Shown: piece by piece, positions 52,422-61,191 of the stretch
How positions within the stretch are numbered: the stretch's first letter is position 1
Layout of the letters: each line of letters opens with the position of its first letter
Assembly: GCA_040388625.1 (NCBI GenBank)
Contig: JAZKBK010000001.1
Location: forward strand, 496,001 to 560,000
Reading direction: 5' to 3'
Length of the DNA stretch: 64,000 bases
Source: Gemmatimonadota bacterium
Lineage (GTDB): Bacteria > Gemmatimonadota > Gemmatimonadetes > Gemmatimonadales > Gemmatimonadaceae
Notes under the pieces: model-generated
What the model was told of the DNA's origin: nothing
Database searches by the model: none
What the model saw: only the letters and a program-made list of their open reading frames with translations
Translations under genes and position numbers: made by a program

Positions 52422-52712
52422 GGTAAATCCCAGTCTGCTTCGAGCTCTGGCTCCGGATTGGAAGGGGTCGACGGCGCCGTCGCCGTAAATGTGTGCATAC
52501 TTCCCGACAAGTCAATCTCTGTTGGCTGCGCGTACGCGCGCCTACACATGTGTAGTCTGGCAGCTATCGGCGGAAAGGCGAGATTCGACAAAGTGAAGGC
52601 TTTTCCATGACGGCAGTGGACTGCATTACGCCGTCCGTTGCTCTCGTCCGGACTTGCGTCGAGCGAGACCAGCGTGCGGGACGGGCACGGTGCTCAGTCA
52701 CGTTTTGCATCC
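52422..52712. other. intergenic region with no supported feature
   Basis: 291 bases between two minus-strand genes; it should contain the promoter of the 116-aa gene. A GTGTGCATAC-type AT-richer patch occurs near 52490. No convincing gene, hairpin or repeat was seen. Confidence 0.4.
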
Positions 52713-54221
52713 TCATCTCTGGAGCCAGCGTCGAAGCAGGGATGGGATCCCTCGCCTCACACGCGTGCGGCTGAACGCGTCCGCTGCGAGTTTGATTCCC
52801 TCAGCCTGGGTGCCGTACGAGTGCATGGTACGGGCGATCGTTTCAAGCCCGATCCCGGCGACCATCGCCAGGGTAATCTCGTTGATCATCTCGCCCGCAT
52901 GGCGGGCGACAATGGTCGCGCCAAGTATCCGATCGGTTCGCTCCTTCACGTGAATCTTCACGAATCCCATCTCGTCATCATCCGTGATAGCGCGATCCAC
53001 ATCGTGCATCGGTATGGTGAATGTCCTGACTGGAATCTTTCGCTCTAAGGCCTGGCGCACGTAAAGGCCGACGTGCGCGATTTCCGGATCGGTGTACGTG
53101 CACCATGGAATCACGAATGCGCTGACCCGTTGGCGGCCGGACAATAGTGCGTTCCGAACTGCAAGGCGCGCCGACGCATCGGCGGTGTGGTTGAACTTGT
53201 CCGCGAGGCAGGCATCCCCGGCAGCGTAGATCCGCCGGTTGCCAGTCCGCAGGAAATCGTCCACGTGTACGCCGATCGTATTGTCATAGCTCACGCCGGC
53301 GGCCTCCAGGTTCAGCTCATCGACATTGGGTACACGTCCGGTGCCGGTCAGGATCGCATCGACTGTTACTGTGCTCGTCTCGCCGTCGGTTACCAGATCG
53401 ACGACCTTCTGCCCATGTTCCACCCTGACACCGACGGCCCTGGCGTTGAGCCGCACCTCCATGCCATCACGCGCGAACGAATCCGCCAGAATCTGCGCCG
53501 CGTCACGTTCCTCCCGCGGAAGAAACAACGGACGCTCCTGCGCGATGATGGTCTCCACGCCAAGGCGGCAGAACGCCTGCGCCATTTCGCAGCCGAGCGG
53601 CCCGCCACCGATGACCAGTAGTCGGCGCGGCGCCTCAGTGAGATTGAAGACGGTCTCGTTGGTGAGGTAGCCGGCTTCGGCGAGACCCGGAATCGACGGT
53701 GTGTCGGGCCGCGCTCCGGTCGCGACGAGGGCCTTTTTGAAGCGAAGTCGAGTTCCATCCACTGCCAGCGTGTCAGAACCAGTAAAGCGTGCATCGCCGA
53801 AGAACACATCCACGTTCGCAGCGACCAGTCGGCGCACCGATTCTTCACGACTGATGCGTGCTCGTATTCCGCGCATTCGTCGCATCACCGCAGCGAAATC
53901 GACGCGAATGTCGAGCGGCACCTGTGCGCCGTACTGCTCTCCATTGCGCATCTCCGCGTATAGACGCGACGTGCGAATGATGGACTTGGACGGCACGCAG
54001 CCGACGTTGAGGCAGTTGCCGCCAAACAAGCCGTGCTCGATCAATGCGACTCGCGCGCCCAGCGCCGCAGCTTCGTACGCGGCGACCTGACCTGCAGTAC
54101 CGCTGCCGATGACCACGAGGCCGTAACGATCCGCCGGCCGTGGATTGCGCCAGTCCGGCGGACGCACGTTGTCCAATCGCTCGCGCTCGAACGCGTCCTG
54201 CGGAGCGCTACTCGTATTCAA
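52713..54221 (-). CDS. MerA-like FAD/NAD(P) disulfide oxidoreductase
   Basis: 502 aa. FAD loop VVIGSGTAGQVAAYEAA, redox disulfide GGNCLNVGCVPSKS, NAD(P) loop LVIGGGPLGCEMAQAF, second FAD motif IYAAGDACL, and the dimerisation domain with HSYGTQAEG (active-site His-Glu position altered). This groups with mercuric reductase/dihydrolipoamide dehydrogenase relatives. The C-terminal vicinal Cys pair and the N-terminal HMA domain of true MerA are absent, so Hg reduction is unlikely. The TTG start overlaps the glucoamylase-family stop (TTGA). Confidence 0.88.
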   Translation of the reverse strand: MNTSSAPQDAFERERLDNVRPPDWRNPRPADRYGLVVIGSGTAGQVAAYEAAALGARVALIEHGLFGGNCLNVGCVPSKSIIRTSRLYAEMRNGEQYGAQVPLDIRVDFAAVMRRMRGIRARISREESVRRLVAANVDVFFGDARFTGSDTLAVDGTRLRFKKALVATGARPDTPSIPGLAEAGYLTNETVFNLTEAPRRLLVIGGGPLGCEMAQAFCRLGVETIIAQERPLFLPREERDAAQILADSFARDGMEVRLNARAVGVRVEHGQKVVDLVTDGETSTVTVDAILTGTGRVPNVDELNLEAAGVSYDNTIGVHVDDFLRTGNRRIYAAGDACLADKFNHTADASARLAVRNALLSGRQRVSAFVIPWCTYTDPEIAHVGLYVRQALERKIPVRTFTIPMHDVDRAITDDDEMGFVKIHVKERTDRILGATIVARHAGEMINEITLAMVAGIGLETIARTMHSYGTQAEGIKLAADAFSRTRVRRGIPSLLRRWLQR

Positions 54222-55567
54222 CTCAGCCAGCCGCCACGGAAGCCCGCACGTCGCAAACCAGCGACGATGTACGGGCAGCCGCGCATCAATTGCCATATCA
54301 ATCCGGTGCGATGGTTCTCGATCATCATGACCAGGATCCCCTGGTCGAGTCCGAAGTGGCCCGTGGAATACCAAGCGCAGCTACTGCGGCTACTGCTGTC
54401 GTAATCGGCGTCGGGGTCATTCGGTGCAAGCGTCGGATTGAAACTGCTGGTGTAACGGCCGCCGGAGAGCATGCCCGGATAGCGCTCCAACATTGTGTCT
54501 GCGCTGCGCAAGACGATCTCCGGCGCGAAGGGGAGCGATGCCAGCACCGCCCATCCGCTCAACGTTCCGTCATCGGGCCCGAACGGAACACCGCGCGCGG
54601 CATAGCCAAACAGGTGGTGGCGTGGATCGAGCCTCTGGGCCAGCTCCGGCATGCCGCGGTTGGGACCATCGCAGGCCGTCAGGCCCCAGCAGCAGTCGTC
54701 GTAGCCGGCGAACTCGTTGGGATTGCGCTGCGCATACGCACGCTGAACCATGATCGCGCGCCGGCTGTTCTCGAAGTAGTCGCTGTGCTTTTCGCGCATG
54801 AAGCGATCCTGGATGCCGCGCAAGTCAACCCACGCGTGTGAGAACTGATGTATGAACAACGGGCCAGCGTACAGCACATCGTAATCGTACATATTCTCCC
54901 ACTGGTACGTCACGGTCCACGCCTCGTAGCCACTGCCATCCGCTGGATGCGTTGGCGATCCCAGCGCAAGCACGTACAACACGATGGCCTCGTTGTAACC
55001 CTGCCACACGTAATGCAGAAAACCACATTCCGGCTTCCAGCCCTGGCGTATGACGCCGTGCTCGTCCTGCGCCCAGCGCCAGTCGATACGCCGGTACAGC
55101 AGTTCCACGAGTTCGCGCAATTCGATTTCAGCCGCCGTACTCGCGGTGAAGTAACGGGCAGCCGTCAGTGCTCCGGCAATCAACAGGGCAGTGTCTACCA
55201 TCGAGAGTTCGGATCGCCAGACACGAGCGCCCGTGGCCATGCTCAGGAAGTGGTAGTAGAAGCCCTTGTACCCGGTCGCATCCGGGGCGCCGCTCTGATC
55301 GCTATCGCGAAAAAAGCGCAGCACCTTGAGACAGTGCTCCACCGCGTCGGCCCGCGGCGTCCAACCGCGCGCCACCGCGACCGGATATACCGACAGACCG
55401 AATCCCACCACTGCGATGCTGCACGGAGAGTTCTCGCGCGTGGTATCAGCGACGAGCCCAGTGACTGGATTCACGGCCTGCACGAAATAGCTGAATGCGT
55501 CGTGCTGCAGCTGGTCTAGTGTCTGCTCATCCATCATCCGTGCCGAGTCAGTATTCTCCATGCGCAC
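54218..55567 (-). CDS. glucoamylase-family (GH144-like) protein
   Basis: 449 aa. Sequence (LQHDAFSYFVQAVNPVTGLVADTT... GYKGFYYHFLSMATG... ELSMVDTALLIAGALTAARYF... FLHYVWQGYNEAIVLYVLALGSPTHP... YDYDVLYAGPLFIHQFSHAWVDLRG) is that of the glucoamylase family, which includes GH144 endo-beta-1,2-glucanases. It is an (alpha/alpha)6 toroid by family knowledge. No signal peptide is visible, so it may act in the cytoplasm or use an internal start. ATG 55567 is used; ATG 55537 is an option. Coupled to the MerA-like gene downstream. Confidence 0.82.
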   Translation of the reverse strand: MRMENTDSARMMDEQTLDQLQHDAFSYFVQAVNPVTGLVADTTRENSPCSIAVVGFGLSVYPVAVARGWTPRADAVEHCLKVLRFFRDSDQSGAPDATGYKGFYYHFLSMATGARVWRSELSMVDTALLIAGALTAARYFTASTAAEIELRELVELLYRRIDWRWAQDEHGVIRQGWKPECGFLHYVWQGYNEAIVLYVLALGSPTHPADGSGYEAWTVTYQWENMYDYDVLYAGPLFIHQFSHAWVDLRGIQDRFMREKHSDYFENSRRAIMVQRAYAQRNPNEFAGYDDCCWGLTACDGPNRGMPELAQRLDPRHHLFGYAARGVPFGPDDGTLSGWAVLASLPFAPEIVLRSADTMLERYPGMLSGGRYTSSFNPTLAPNDPDADYDSSSRSSCAWYSTGHFGLDQGILVMMIENHRTGLIWQLMRGCPYIVAGLRRAGFRGGWLS

Positions 55568-55606
55568 CGTGCTCCGCTCGCTTTACACGCGCCTTACGCG
55601 CGATCG

Positions 55607-57094
55607 TCAGATGCCCGCTTCCTGACTGTAGTATTGATGGTCCTCGCGCCAGCCCCCCTGGCCGGCACCGATGTGCTTGTAGTCATGCACGAATTCTATG
55701 CGACGAACGTACTTCACCATTGCGAAGCCGAGTTGCGTCTCCACACGCACGCGAAGCGGGGCACCATGCGGCACCGGTAACGTGTCGCCGTTCATCTCAT
55801 ATGCGAGGATGGTTTGTGGATCGGACGCGACCTCGATGGCGATCGTTCCGTAGAATTGACCGGGGCCAGCAGCGTCCGGCTCCGAAGTCGCTTTATCATC
55901 CAGCGCATGGAACACCAGATAGCGCGCCGCCTCGAGCGGCCGGCAGCGTTCCATTATGCTCGCCAGCGACACGCCACCCCAACTCGCGACCGCCGACCAG
56001 CCCTGAATGCAATCGTGCTTGGTGATCTGCGTCTGCTTGGGCCAGCGCCGGAGCTCCTCGAGTGACAAGCGCAGCGGATGCTCCACCAGGCCGTCCACCT
56101 CAAGCACAAAGTTGACGAACCCTTCCCGAGCCATCGCTGCGTACTCTGCTTCCGCGGGCGGCCGTCCATTCACTCGAAAATAGGGTGATGTCTCCGATGG
56201 CGAATATTGTTGCGCCGAGCGACCGTGGCCGAACAGCGCATGACGCAAGCGGTCCGTGACGGCCTGTGTGCGGCGCTGCACCATTCGCGGGTAGCGCAGC
56301 GAATACCATGTCGCGAGGATGTGAATCAGAATGACTCCGCCAAGCCCAGCGAGTCCCACGATCAGGCCGAGCGCACCGTGCACGTGCCGGACGTCGCCGA
56401 GCACTATCAACGCCATCTGGCTGACCTCGCCATGCAGGATCACCATCGCGAGGTGTGCAGCAGAGAACGCCAGAAACGCGCACAGGCACAGGAAGTGTAT
56501 GCTGCGAGCTGCCTGCCGGCCACGAAAGATGCGGATGTACCACGGAAAGCGCGCTGCGATCGACGGCGACATGGCCAATCCCGTGGCGATTGCGAGCGGC
56601 GACAGCAGGAAGACCACCGAGAAATACGCAAGCTGTTCCAGAGGATTGTAGCGGCCTGGCGTGACCACCAGATGCAAGCTCACGTACGACTGAAGCGCGT
56701 GAAAGGCGCCCGGAATTATGGACCAGGACGTCGGAACCAGCCGCCGCCACTCCGGTGTGACGAAGAGCATCAGAACGTACAGCAGACCGGTGAGCAGCCA
56801 ACCGGCGTCTGCGAGGAAGTGCCAGTGCCGCCCGAGTCCGAGATTCCTGCGGCCCGGCAGCGCAATCCACGACGAGAACGACTCCTCCTCGTCGCGCGAC
56901 GTCCAGAGCTCGTTTGCCGGCATGCGTTTGCGCGTGAGCCGGAGCCATTCGCTTCCCGGTGTGCAGTCGTCATTCCAGTAGAGCTTGGGATGCGCGCTCA
57001 GTATTTCCAGCCCGCTGCGTACCAGGAGCGATACGAACAGCAGGTTGAGGAAGTGCGTCGCGCGCAGCCAGAGCGGAAAGTCGAGCATTGTCAC
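55607..57094 (-). CDS. cytochrome b561-type membrane domain fused to a sulfite-oxidase-fold molybdopterin domain
   Basis: 495 aa. The N-terminal ~270 residues hold five to six hydrophobic helices with histidines (LRATHFLNLLFVSLLV; HWHFLADAGWLLTGLLYVL; SIHFLCLCAFLAFSAAHLAMVI), a b-type cytochrome arrangement. Residues ~300-495 are an oxidoreductase molybdopterin-binding domain with the Mo-ligating Cys in KHDCIQGWSAVASWGG. This resembles a single-chain version of MsrP-MsrQ (YedY-YedZ), which repairs oxidised methionine in the periplasm, but no Tat signal is present. Substrate and orientation are unknown. Confidence 0.85.
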   Translation of the reverse strand: MTMLDFPLWLRATHFLNLLFVSLLVRSGLEILSAHPKLYWNDDCTPGSEWLRLTRKRMPANELWTSRDEEESFSSWIALPGRRNLGLGRHWHFLADAGWLLTGLLYVLMLFVTPEWRRLVPTSWSIIPGAFHALQSYVSLHLVVTPGRYNPLEQLAYFSVVFLLSPLAIATGLAMSPSIAARFPWYIRIFRGRQAARSIHFLCLCAFLAFSAAHLAMVILHGEVSQMALIVLGDVRHVHGALGLIVGLAGLGGVILIHILATWYSLRYPRMVQRRTQAVTDRLRHALFGHGRSAQQYSPSETSPYFRVNGRPPAEAEYAAMAREGFVNFVLEVDGLVEHPLRLSLEELRRWPKQTQITKHDCIQGWSAVASWGGVSLASIMERCRPLEAARYLVFHALDDKATSEPDAAGPGQFYGTIAIEVASDPQTILAYEMNGDTLPVPHGAPLRVRVETQLGFAMVKYVRRIEFVHDYKHIGAGQGGWREDHQYYSQEAGI

Positions 57095-57312
57095 TTCAGG
57101 ATGTCGGATATGAGCAGGGACGTGCTAGCGGCGGCACCAGGCCGACGGTTGTTGATTGCATTGCTGTGAGTTGACTCCTTCCTTTCGTCGTTCCGTGTGA
57201 GTGCATGGATCGCGCCGATGCTGGCATGGAACGTGAACCACTTGATGCGTTCGCCTGACGCCGGCCTCCCGCTGTCGTCACTGCGAGCGATCCTTCTGGA
57301 TGGATTGTCGTA
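57095..57312. promoter_or_regulatory. divergent region between the b561-Mo fusion and transketolase
   Basis: 218 bases between divergent starts. TTGACT at 57171-57176 is a fair -35 for the transketolase side, but no good -10 lies 16-18 bases away. No hairpin or repeat of note. Confidence 0.3.
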
Positions 57313-59190
57313 ATGGACGATTTGCTCTCACGCGCATCAGAGCTGGGAGCCCAGCTCAGAGTCGATAGCATCAGATGCACGACGGCCGCTGACTCGGGCC
57401 ATCCAACGTCGTCGATGTCGGCCGCGGATCTCATGGCCGTACTTCTGATCAAATACTTGAAGTACGACTGGGTTCATCCGCACAGCCCTGGCAACGACCG
57501 CCTCATCTTCTCCAAGGGTCACGCCAGCCCGCTGCTCTACTCCATGTACAAGGCGGCCGCCGTCATCACGGACGAAGAGCTGTTGTCGTTGCGCAAGTTC
57601 GGCAGCCGTCTCGAAGGACATCCAAAACCATTGCAGAGCGCGGAATCCCACGGCGCGCCACAAGGGCTGCCATGGGTCGATACCGCCACCGGTTCGCTCG
57701 GACAGGGCCTGCCAGTGGGCATCGGCATGGCGCTCAACGGAAAATGCGTCGACAAACTGCCGTTCAACGTGTGGGTGTTGCTGGGCGACAGCGAAATGGC
57801 CGAAGGCTCTATCTGGGAAGCATTCGACAAGGCTGGCCACTACAAGCTGGATAACGTGATAGCGATCCTGGACATGAATCGCCTGGGTCAGCGTGGACCG
57901 ACCGATCTCGGCTGGGACGCACCCGCTTATGCGGAACGCGCGCGCGCCTTCGGATGGCACGCAATCGAGATTGACGGCCACGACATCGAAGCGGTCGATC
58001 GTGCATACACGGAAGCCCTCGCACAAACAGGGCAGCCGACGTGCATCGTCGCGAAGACGGTAAAGGGGTCAGGTGTCTCGCTGGTCGCGAACAAGAACGG
58101 CTGGCATGGCAAGCCGCTCGATCCAGACCAGGCGAAACACGCCATCGAGGAGCTTGGCGGTGAGCGGCACATCACGGTGAGTGTTGCGAAGCCCGAGTCA
58201 GTGCCGCCAGCGGCGCGACCACCAGCCAAGCCGTTGAAACTGCCTGTTTATGAAGTCGGTACCGAAGAATCCGCGCGACAGGCGTTTGGAGACGCGCTCG
58301 TCGCTATTGGCGCCAACCGCCCGGACGTTGTGGTGCTCGACGGCGAGGTGTCGAATTCAACATTCACGGAGGAATTCAACGCCGCGTACCCGGATCGATT
58401 CTTCGAGATGTACATCGCAGAGCAACAACTCGTCGCTGCCGCCGTCGGCTTCGCTGCTCTGGGGAAGACGGCATTCGCTGCAACCTTCGCCGCCTTCTTC
58501 AGCCGCGCGTTCGATCAGATTCGCATGGCCGCGGTGTCGGGCGTGAGCATTCGCCTCTGCGGGACGCACCCCGGTGTCAGCATCGGCGAGGACGGCCCCT
58601 CGCAGATGGCTCTGGAAGACATGGCTATGATGCGAGCAGTCCACGGCAGCACGGTGCTGTATCCGTGCGATGCCAACCAGACCGCGCATCTCGTGACAGC
58701 CATGGCGGATCTGTCCGGCATTTCGTACCTGCGCGCAACCCGCGGCAAGTTGCCGGTGATCTATCCATCGAGCGAAAGGTTCCCGATCGGCGGCAGCAAG
58801 GTGCTTCGACGTTCGGAAGCAGATCAGGCGACAATCGTGGCGGCGGGCGTCACCGTGCACGAGAGTCTGCGCGCGTACGAGCAGCTCGCGTCAGAAGGCA
58901 TCCAGGTGCGAGTTATCGATGCGTATTCTGTCAAACCGATCGACGTGGAGGCACTGCACGAAGCCGCGCGCGTGCCGGGAGGTTGCACTGTCGTGGTGGA
59001 AGATCACTGGAGCGAGGGCGGCCTCGGCGACGCTGTACTGGGTGCGCTGGCGGACGCGCCGGAAATTCCCTACAGGGTGATCAAGCTGGCAGTGCGCGCG
59101 ATGCCGACATCGGGGAAACCGGCGGAGCTGCTGAGCGCCGCTGGGATCGATGCGGAGCACATCGCGCAGGCGGTAAGGATGGCACTCTGA
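57313..59190 (+). CDS. transketolase
   Basis: 625 aa, both halves in one chain, of the compact animal/archaeal-like type, not the ~660 aa TktA type. SGHPTSSMSAADLMAVLL, the TPP motif GDSEMAEGSIWEAFDKAGHYKLDNVIAILDMN, and the pyrimidine-domain MYIAEQQLVAAAVG with the catalytic Glu are present. It interconverts pentose and triose phosphates. It precedes a flavoprotein gene by 6 bases, so the two are probably cotranscribed. A second transketolase may exist elsewhere; this one looks accessory. Confidence 0.93.
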   Translation: MDDLLSRASELGAQLRVDSIRCTTAADSGHPTSSMSAADLMAVLLIKYLKYDWVHPHSPGNDRLIFSKGHASPLLYSMYKAAAVITDEELLSLRKFGSRLEGHPKPLQSAESHGAPQGLPWVDTATGSLGQGLPVGIGMALNGKCVDKLPFNVWVLLGDSEMAEGSIWEAFDKAGHYKLDNVIAILDMNRLGQRGPTDLGWDAPAYAERARAFGWHAIEIDGHDIEAVDRAYTEALAQTGQPTCIVAKTVKGSGVSLVANKNGWHGKPLDPDQAKHAIEELGGERHITVSVAKPESVPPAARPPAKPLKLPVYEVGTEESARQAFGDALVAIGANRPDVVVLDGEVSNSTFTEEFNAAYPDRFFEMYIAEQQLVAAAVGFAALGKTAFAATFAAFFSRAFDQIRMAAVSGVSIRLCGTHPGVSIGEDGPSQMALEDMAMMRAVHGSTVLYPCDANQTAHLVTAMADLSGISYLRATRGKLPVIYPSSERFPIGGSKVLRRSEADQATIVAAGVTVHESLRAYEQLASEGIQVRVIDAYSVKPIDVEALHEAARVPGGCTVVVEDHWSEGGLGDAVLGALADAPEIPYRVIKLAVRAMPTSGKPAELLSAAGIDAEHIAQAVRMAL

Positions 59191-59196
59191 GACATA

Positions 59197-60390
59197 ATGC
59201 CGAGTTATAAATACCTGATCGTGGGCGGCGGAATGACGGCCGCTGCTGCCATCGGTGGAATCCGCGAGCTGGATCTCGCTGGCTCCATTGGAGTCATCGC
59301 GTCCGAGCCGCATCCACCGTACAACCGGCCACCTCTGTCCAAGGGACTCTGGAAGGGCGCGGCTCTGGACAGCATCTGGCGGGCTGCAGCCGACGACAAC
59401 CTGACGTTCCACCAGGGGCGCACCGCACGCAATCTCGACGCGCAGGGCAAGCGAGTCACGGACGATCGTGGCACCGTGCACGAATTCGAGAAGCTGCTGC
59501 TCGCCACGGGATGCAGAACGCGAACTTTTCCATTTGGCCAGGATGAGATCATCTACTTCCGAACCGTCGATGATTACGAGCGGCTACGCAGCGCAGCCGG
59601 CCACCGCGATCGCTTCGCCGTAATCGGCGGCGGGTTCATCGGCTCGGAGATCGCGGCCGCGCTGGCAATGAACGGAAAGAAGGTTACGTGGATCTTCCCT
59701 GATGAGTTCGTGGGGAGTCGCATGTATCCGCCCGAGCTCGCGAAGTCGCTGAGCGAACTTTACCGCGAGCGAGGCGTTGAAATCATTGCGCGGGCGAAAG
59801 TGACCGGCTGCGAATCGCGCGCTGGGGAGTCGACGTTGACGGTTCACGACAGCCAGAGCGGGGCCGATCGGAAGATCGTCGTGGACGGCGTTGTCGCAGG
59901 CATAGGCGTTCAACCGAATGTGGAACTGGCTCAGGCTGCCGGCCTCAGCGTCGACAACGGCATCCGCGTCGATGCATCTCTGCGCACTGACAATCCCGAT
60001 ATCTACGCCGCGGGAGATGTCGCGAGCATCTTCGACCCCATGCTCGAGGAATGGCGCCGCGTCGAACATGAGGACTGCGCAAATACCATGGGCGCGCACG
60101 CGGGCGTCGCTATGGCTGGACGCACTGTGTCATACGAGCACCGGCCGTTCTTCTATTCCGACATCTTCGAGATGGGCTACGAGGCCGTCGGCGAGGTGGA
60201 CAGCCGGCTCGACATGATCACTGACTGGAAAACTCCGTGCAAGGAGGGCGTGATCTACTACCTACGCGAAGGGCGCGTGCGTGGGGTGTTGATCTGGAAC
60301 GTTTTCGGATTGGTGGACGGAGCCAAACGGCTCATTGGCACGGCGACATCGATCCATCCGTCTGTCCGGGAAGGACGGCTTCCGACGTAG
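59197..60390 (+). CDS. FAD-dependent ferredoxin-reductase-like oxidoreductase (AIF/BphA4 group)
   Basis: 397 aa. FAD loop (YLIVGGGMTAAAAIGGIRE), RPPLSKGLWKG after the first strand, NAD(P) loop FAVIGGGFIGSEIAAALAMNGKKV, YAAGDVASIFDP, and a C-terminal reductase domain ending YLREGRVRGVLIWNVFGLVDGAKRLI. Enzymes of this group pass electrons from NAD(P)H to a ferredoxin or oxygenase. No ferredoxin or oxygenase gene is nearby. Follows transketolase by 6 bases. Confidence 0.88.
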   Translation: MPSYKYLIVGGGMTAAAAIGGIRELDLAGSIGVIASEPHPPYNRPPLSKGLWKGAALDSIWRAAADDNLTFHQGRTARNLDAQGKRVTDDRGTVHEFEKLLLATGCRTRTFPFGQDEIIYFRTVDDYERLRSAAGHRDRFAVIGGGFIGSEIAAALAMNGKKVTWIFPDEFVGSRMYPPELAKSLSELYRERGVEIIARAKVTGCESRAGESTLTVHDSQSGADRKIVVDGVVAGIGVQPNVELAQAAGLSVDNGIRVDASLRTDNPDIYAAGDVASIFDPMLEEWRRVEHEDCANTMGAHAGVAMAGRTVSYEHRPFFYSDIFEMGYEAVGEVDSRLDMITDWKTPCKEGVIYYLREGRVRGVLIWNVFGLVDGAKRLIGTATSIHPSVREGRLPT

Positions 60391-60498
60391 TGGTTGCGCG
60401 ACCGTTCCGCATGCACCAGGTGCACCCGGCGTGCTTTTTGCTCGCCGATATTGGTCTGTGGGACTGCCTTCTGTGTCCCATCACTTTACGGAGGGTGT

Positions 60499-61140
60499 AT
60501 GCACGTTGATCCATCGCGATACGTCGGTCTTGCGACGCTCGCTGCGTGCGCGGTGCTCGGCGGATGCAAGGCGAAGGAGAATCCCGCCGCAGACACGACG
60601 TCGGCAATGAGCGCGACGACAGGCGACACGTCTGCCATGGGTGGAGCGGCGAAGGCTGCGGACACGACGGCGGGAGCCGCTGGTGCTGCGTTGTCGGATG
60701 CCAACATTGCCGCACTGGTCGATGAAGTGAACATGGGAGACAGCACGCTCGCGGCTTCGGCGCTCCCCAAGCTCACCAGCACAGGGGCTAAGGACTTTGC
60801 CAAGTTGATGATGGGCGAGCACCATGCGCTCCACCTTCGGGGCATGCAGGTCGAGAAGGCCCAGAACATCACGCCAGCGCTACCGACGGTGGACCCCTTC
60901 AAGCCGGCCGTCGACGCCGAGCAGACGGCGCTCGGCCCGCTGTCGAAGGGCACGGCGTACGACTCGACCTACATCGCGCAGGAAATCGGAATCCATCAGG
61001 CCGTACTTGACTGGGCGGGGAAGAATACTCCCCAGGACGCCGCCTATCAGAAGTACCTGAAGTCAGCCGGCTCGGTGTATCAGAATCATCTGGATAAGGG
61101 GCTCGCGCTTCAGAAAAAGATGAGCGGCGCCAAAACTTAG
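60499..61140 (+). CDS. DUF4142 lipoprotein
   Basis: 213 aa. Lipobox LGG-C after a short hydrophobic stretch (VGLATLAACAVLGGC), a Thr/Ala/Ser-rich linker, then a ferritin-like four-helix domain (LSDANIAALVDEVNMGDSTLAASAL... AKDFAKLMMGEHHALHLRGMQVE), the DUF4142 pattern. GGAGG at 60490-60494 is a good ribosome site before ATG 60499. Separate from the upstream flavoprotein by 108 bases. The function of the family is unknown. Confidence 0.83.
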   Translation: MHVDPSRYVGLATLAACAVLGGCKAKENPAADTTSAMSATTGDTSAMGGAAKAADTTAGAAGAALSDANIAALVDEVNMGDSTLAASALPKLTSTGAKDFAKLMMGEHHALHLRGMQVEKAQNITPALPTVDPFKPAVDAEQTALGPLSKGTAYDSTYIAQEIGIHQAVLDWAGKNTPQDAAYQKYLKSAGSVYQNHLDKGLALQKKMSGAKT

Positions 61141-61153
61141 TCCGCACGTTTCC

Positions 61154-61182
61154 AGTGTGCCGGCGCGCGCCGCCGGCACACT
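61154..61182. terminator. bidirectional hairpin between convergent DUF4142 and OYE genes
   Basis: Arms 61154-61165 and 61171-61182 pair perfectly over 12 bp, loop CGCGC. It lies in the only 51 bases between two convergent genes and has no T tract on either side, so a bidirectional (possibly Rho-assisted) terminator is the simplest reading. Confidence 0.65.
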
Positions 61183-61191
61183 CCCGCTGCG

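Noticed and set aside
52713-54221. Naming the flavoprotein as mercuric reductase
   Set aside because: The C-terminal vicinal cysteine pair and HMA domain are absent and no mer regulon genes are nearby.
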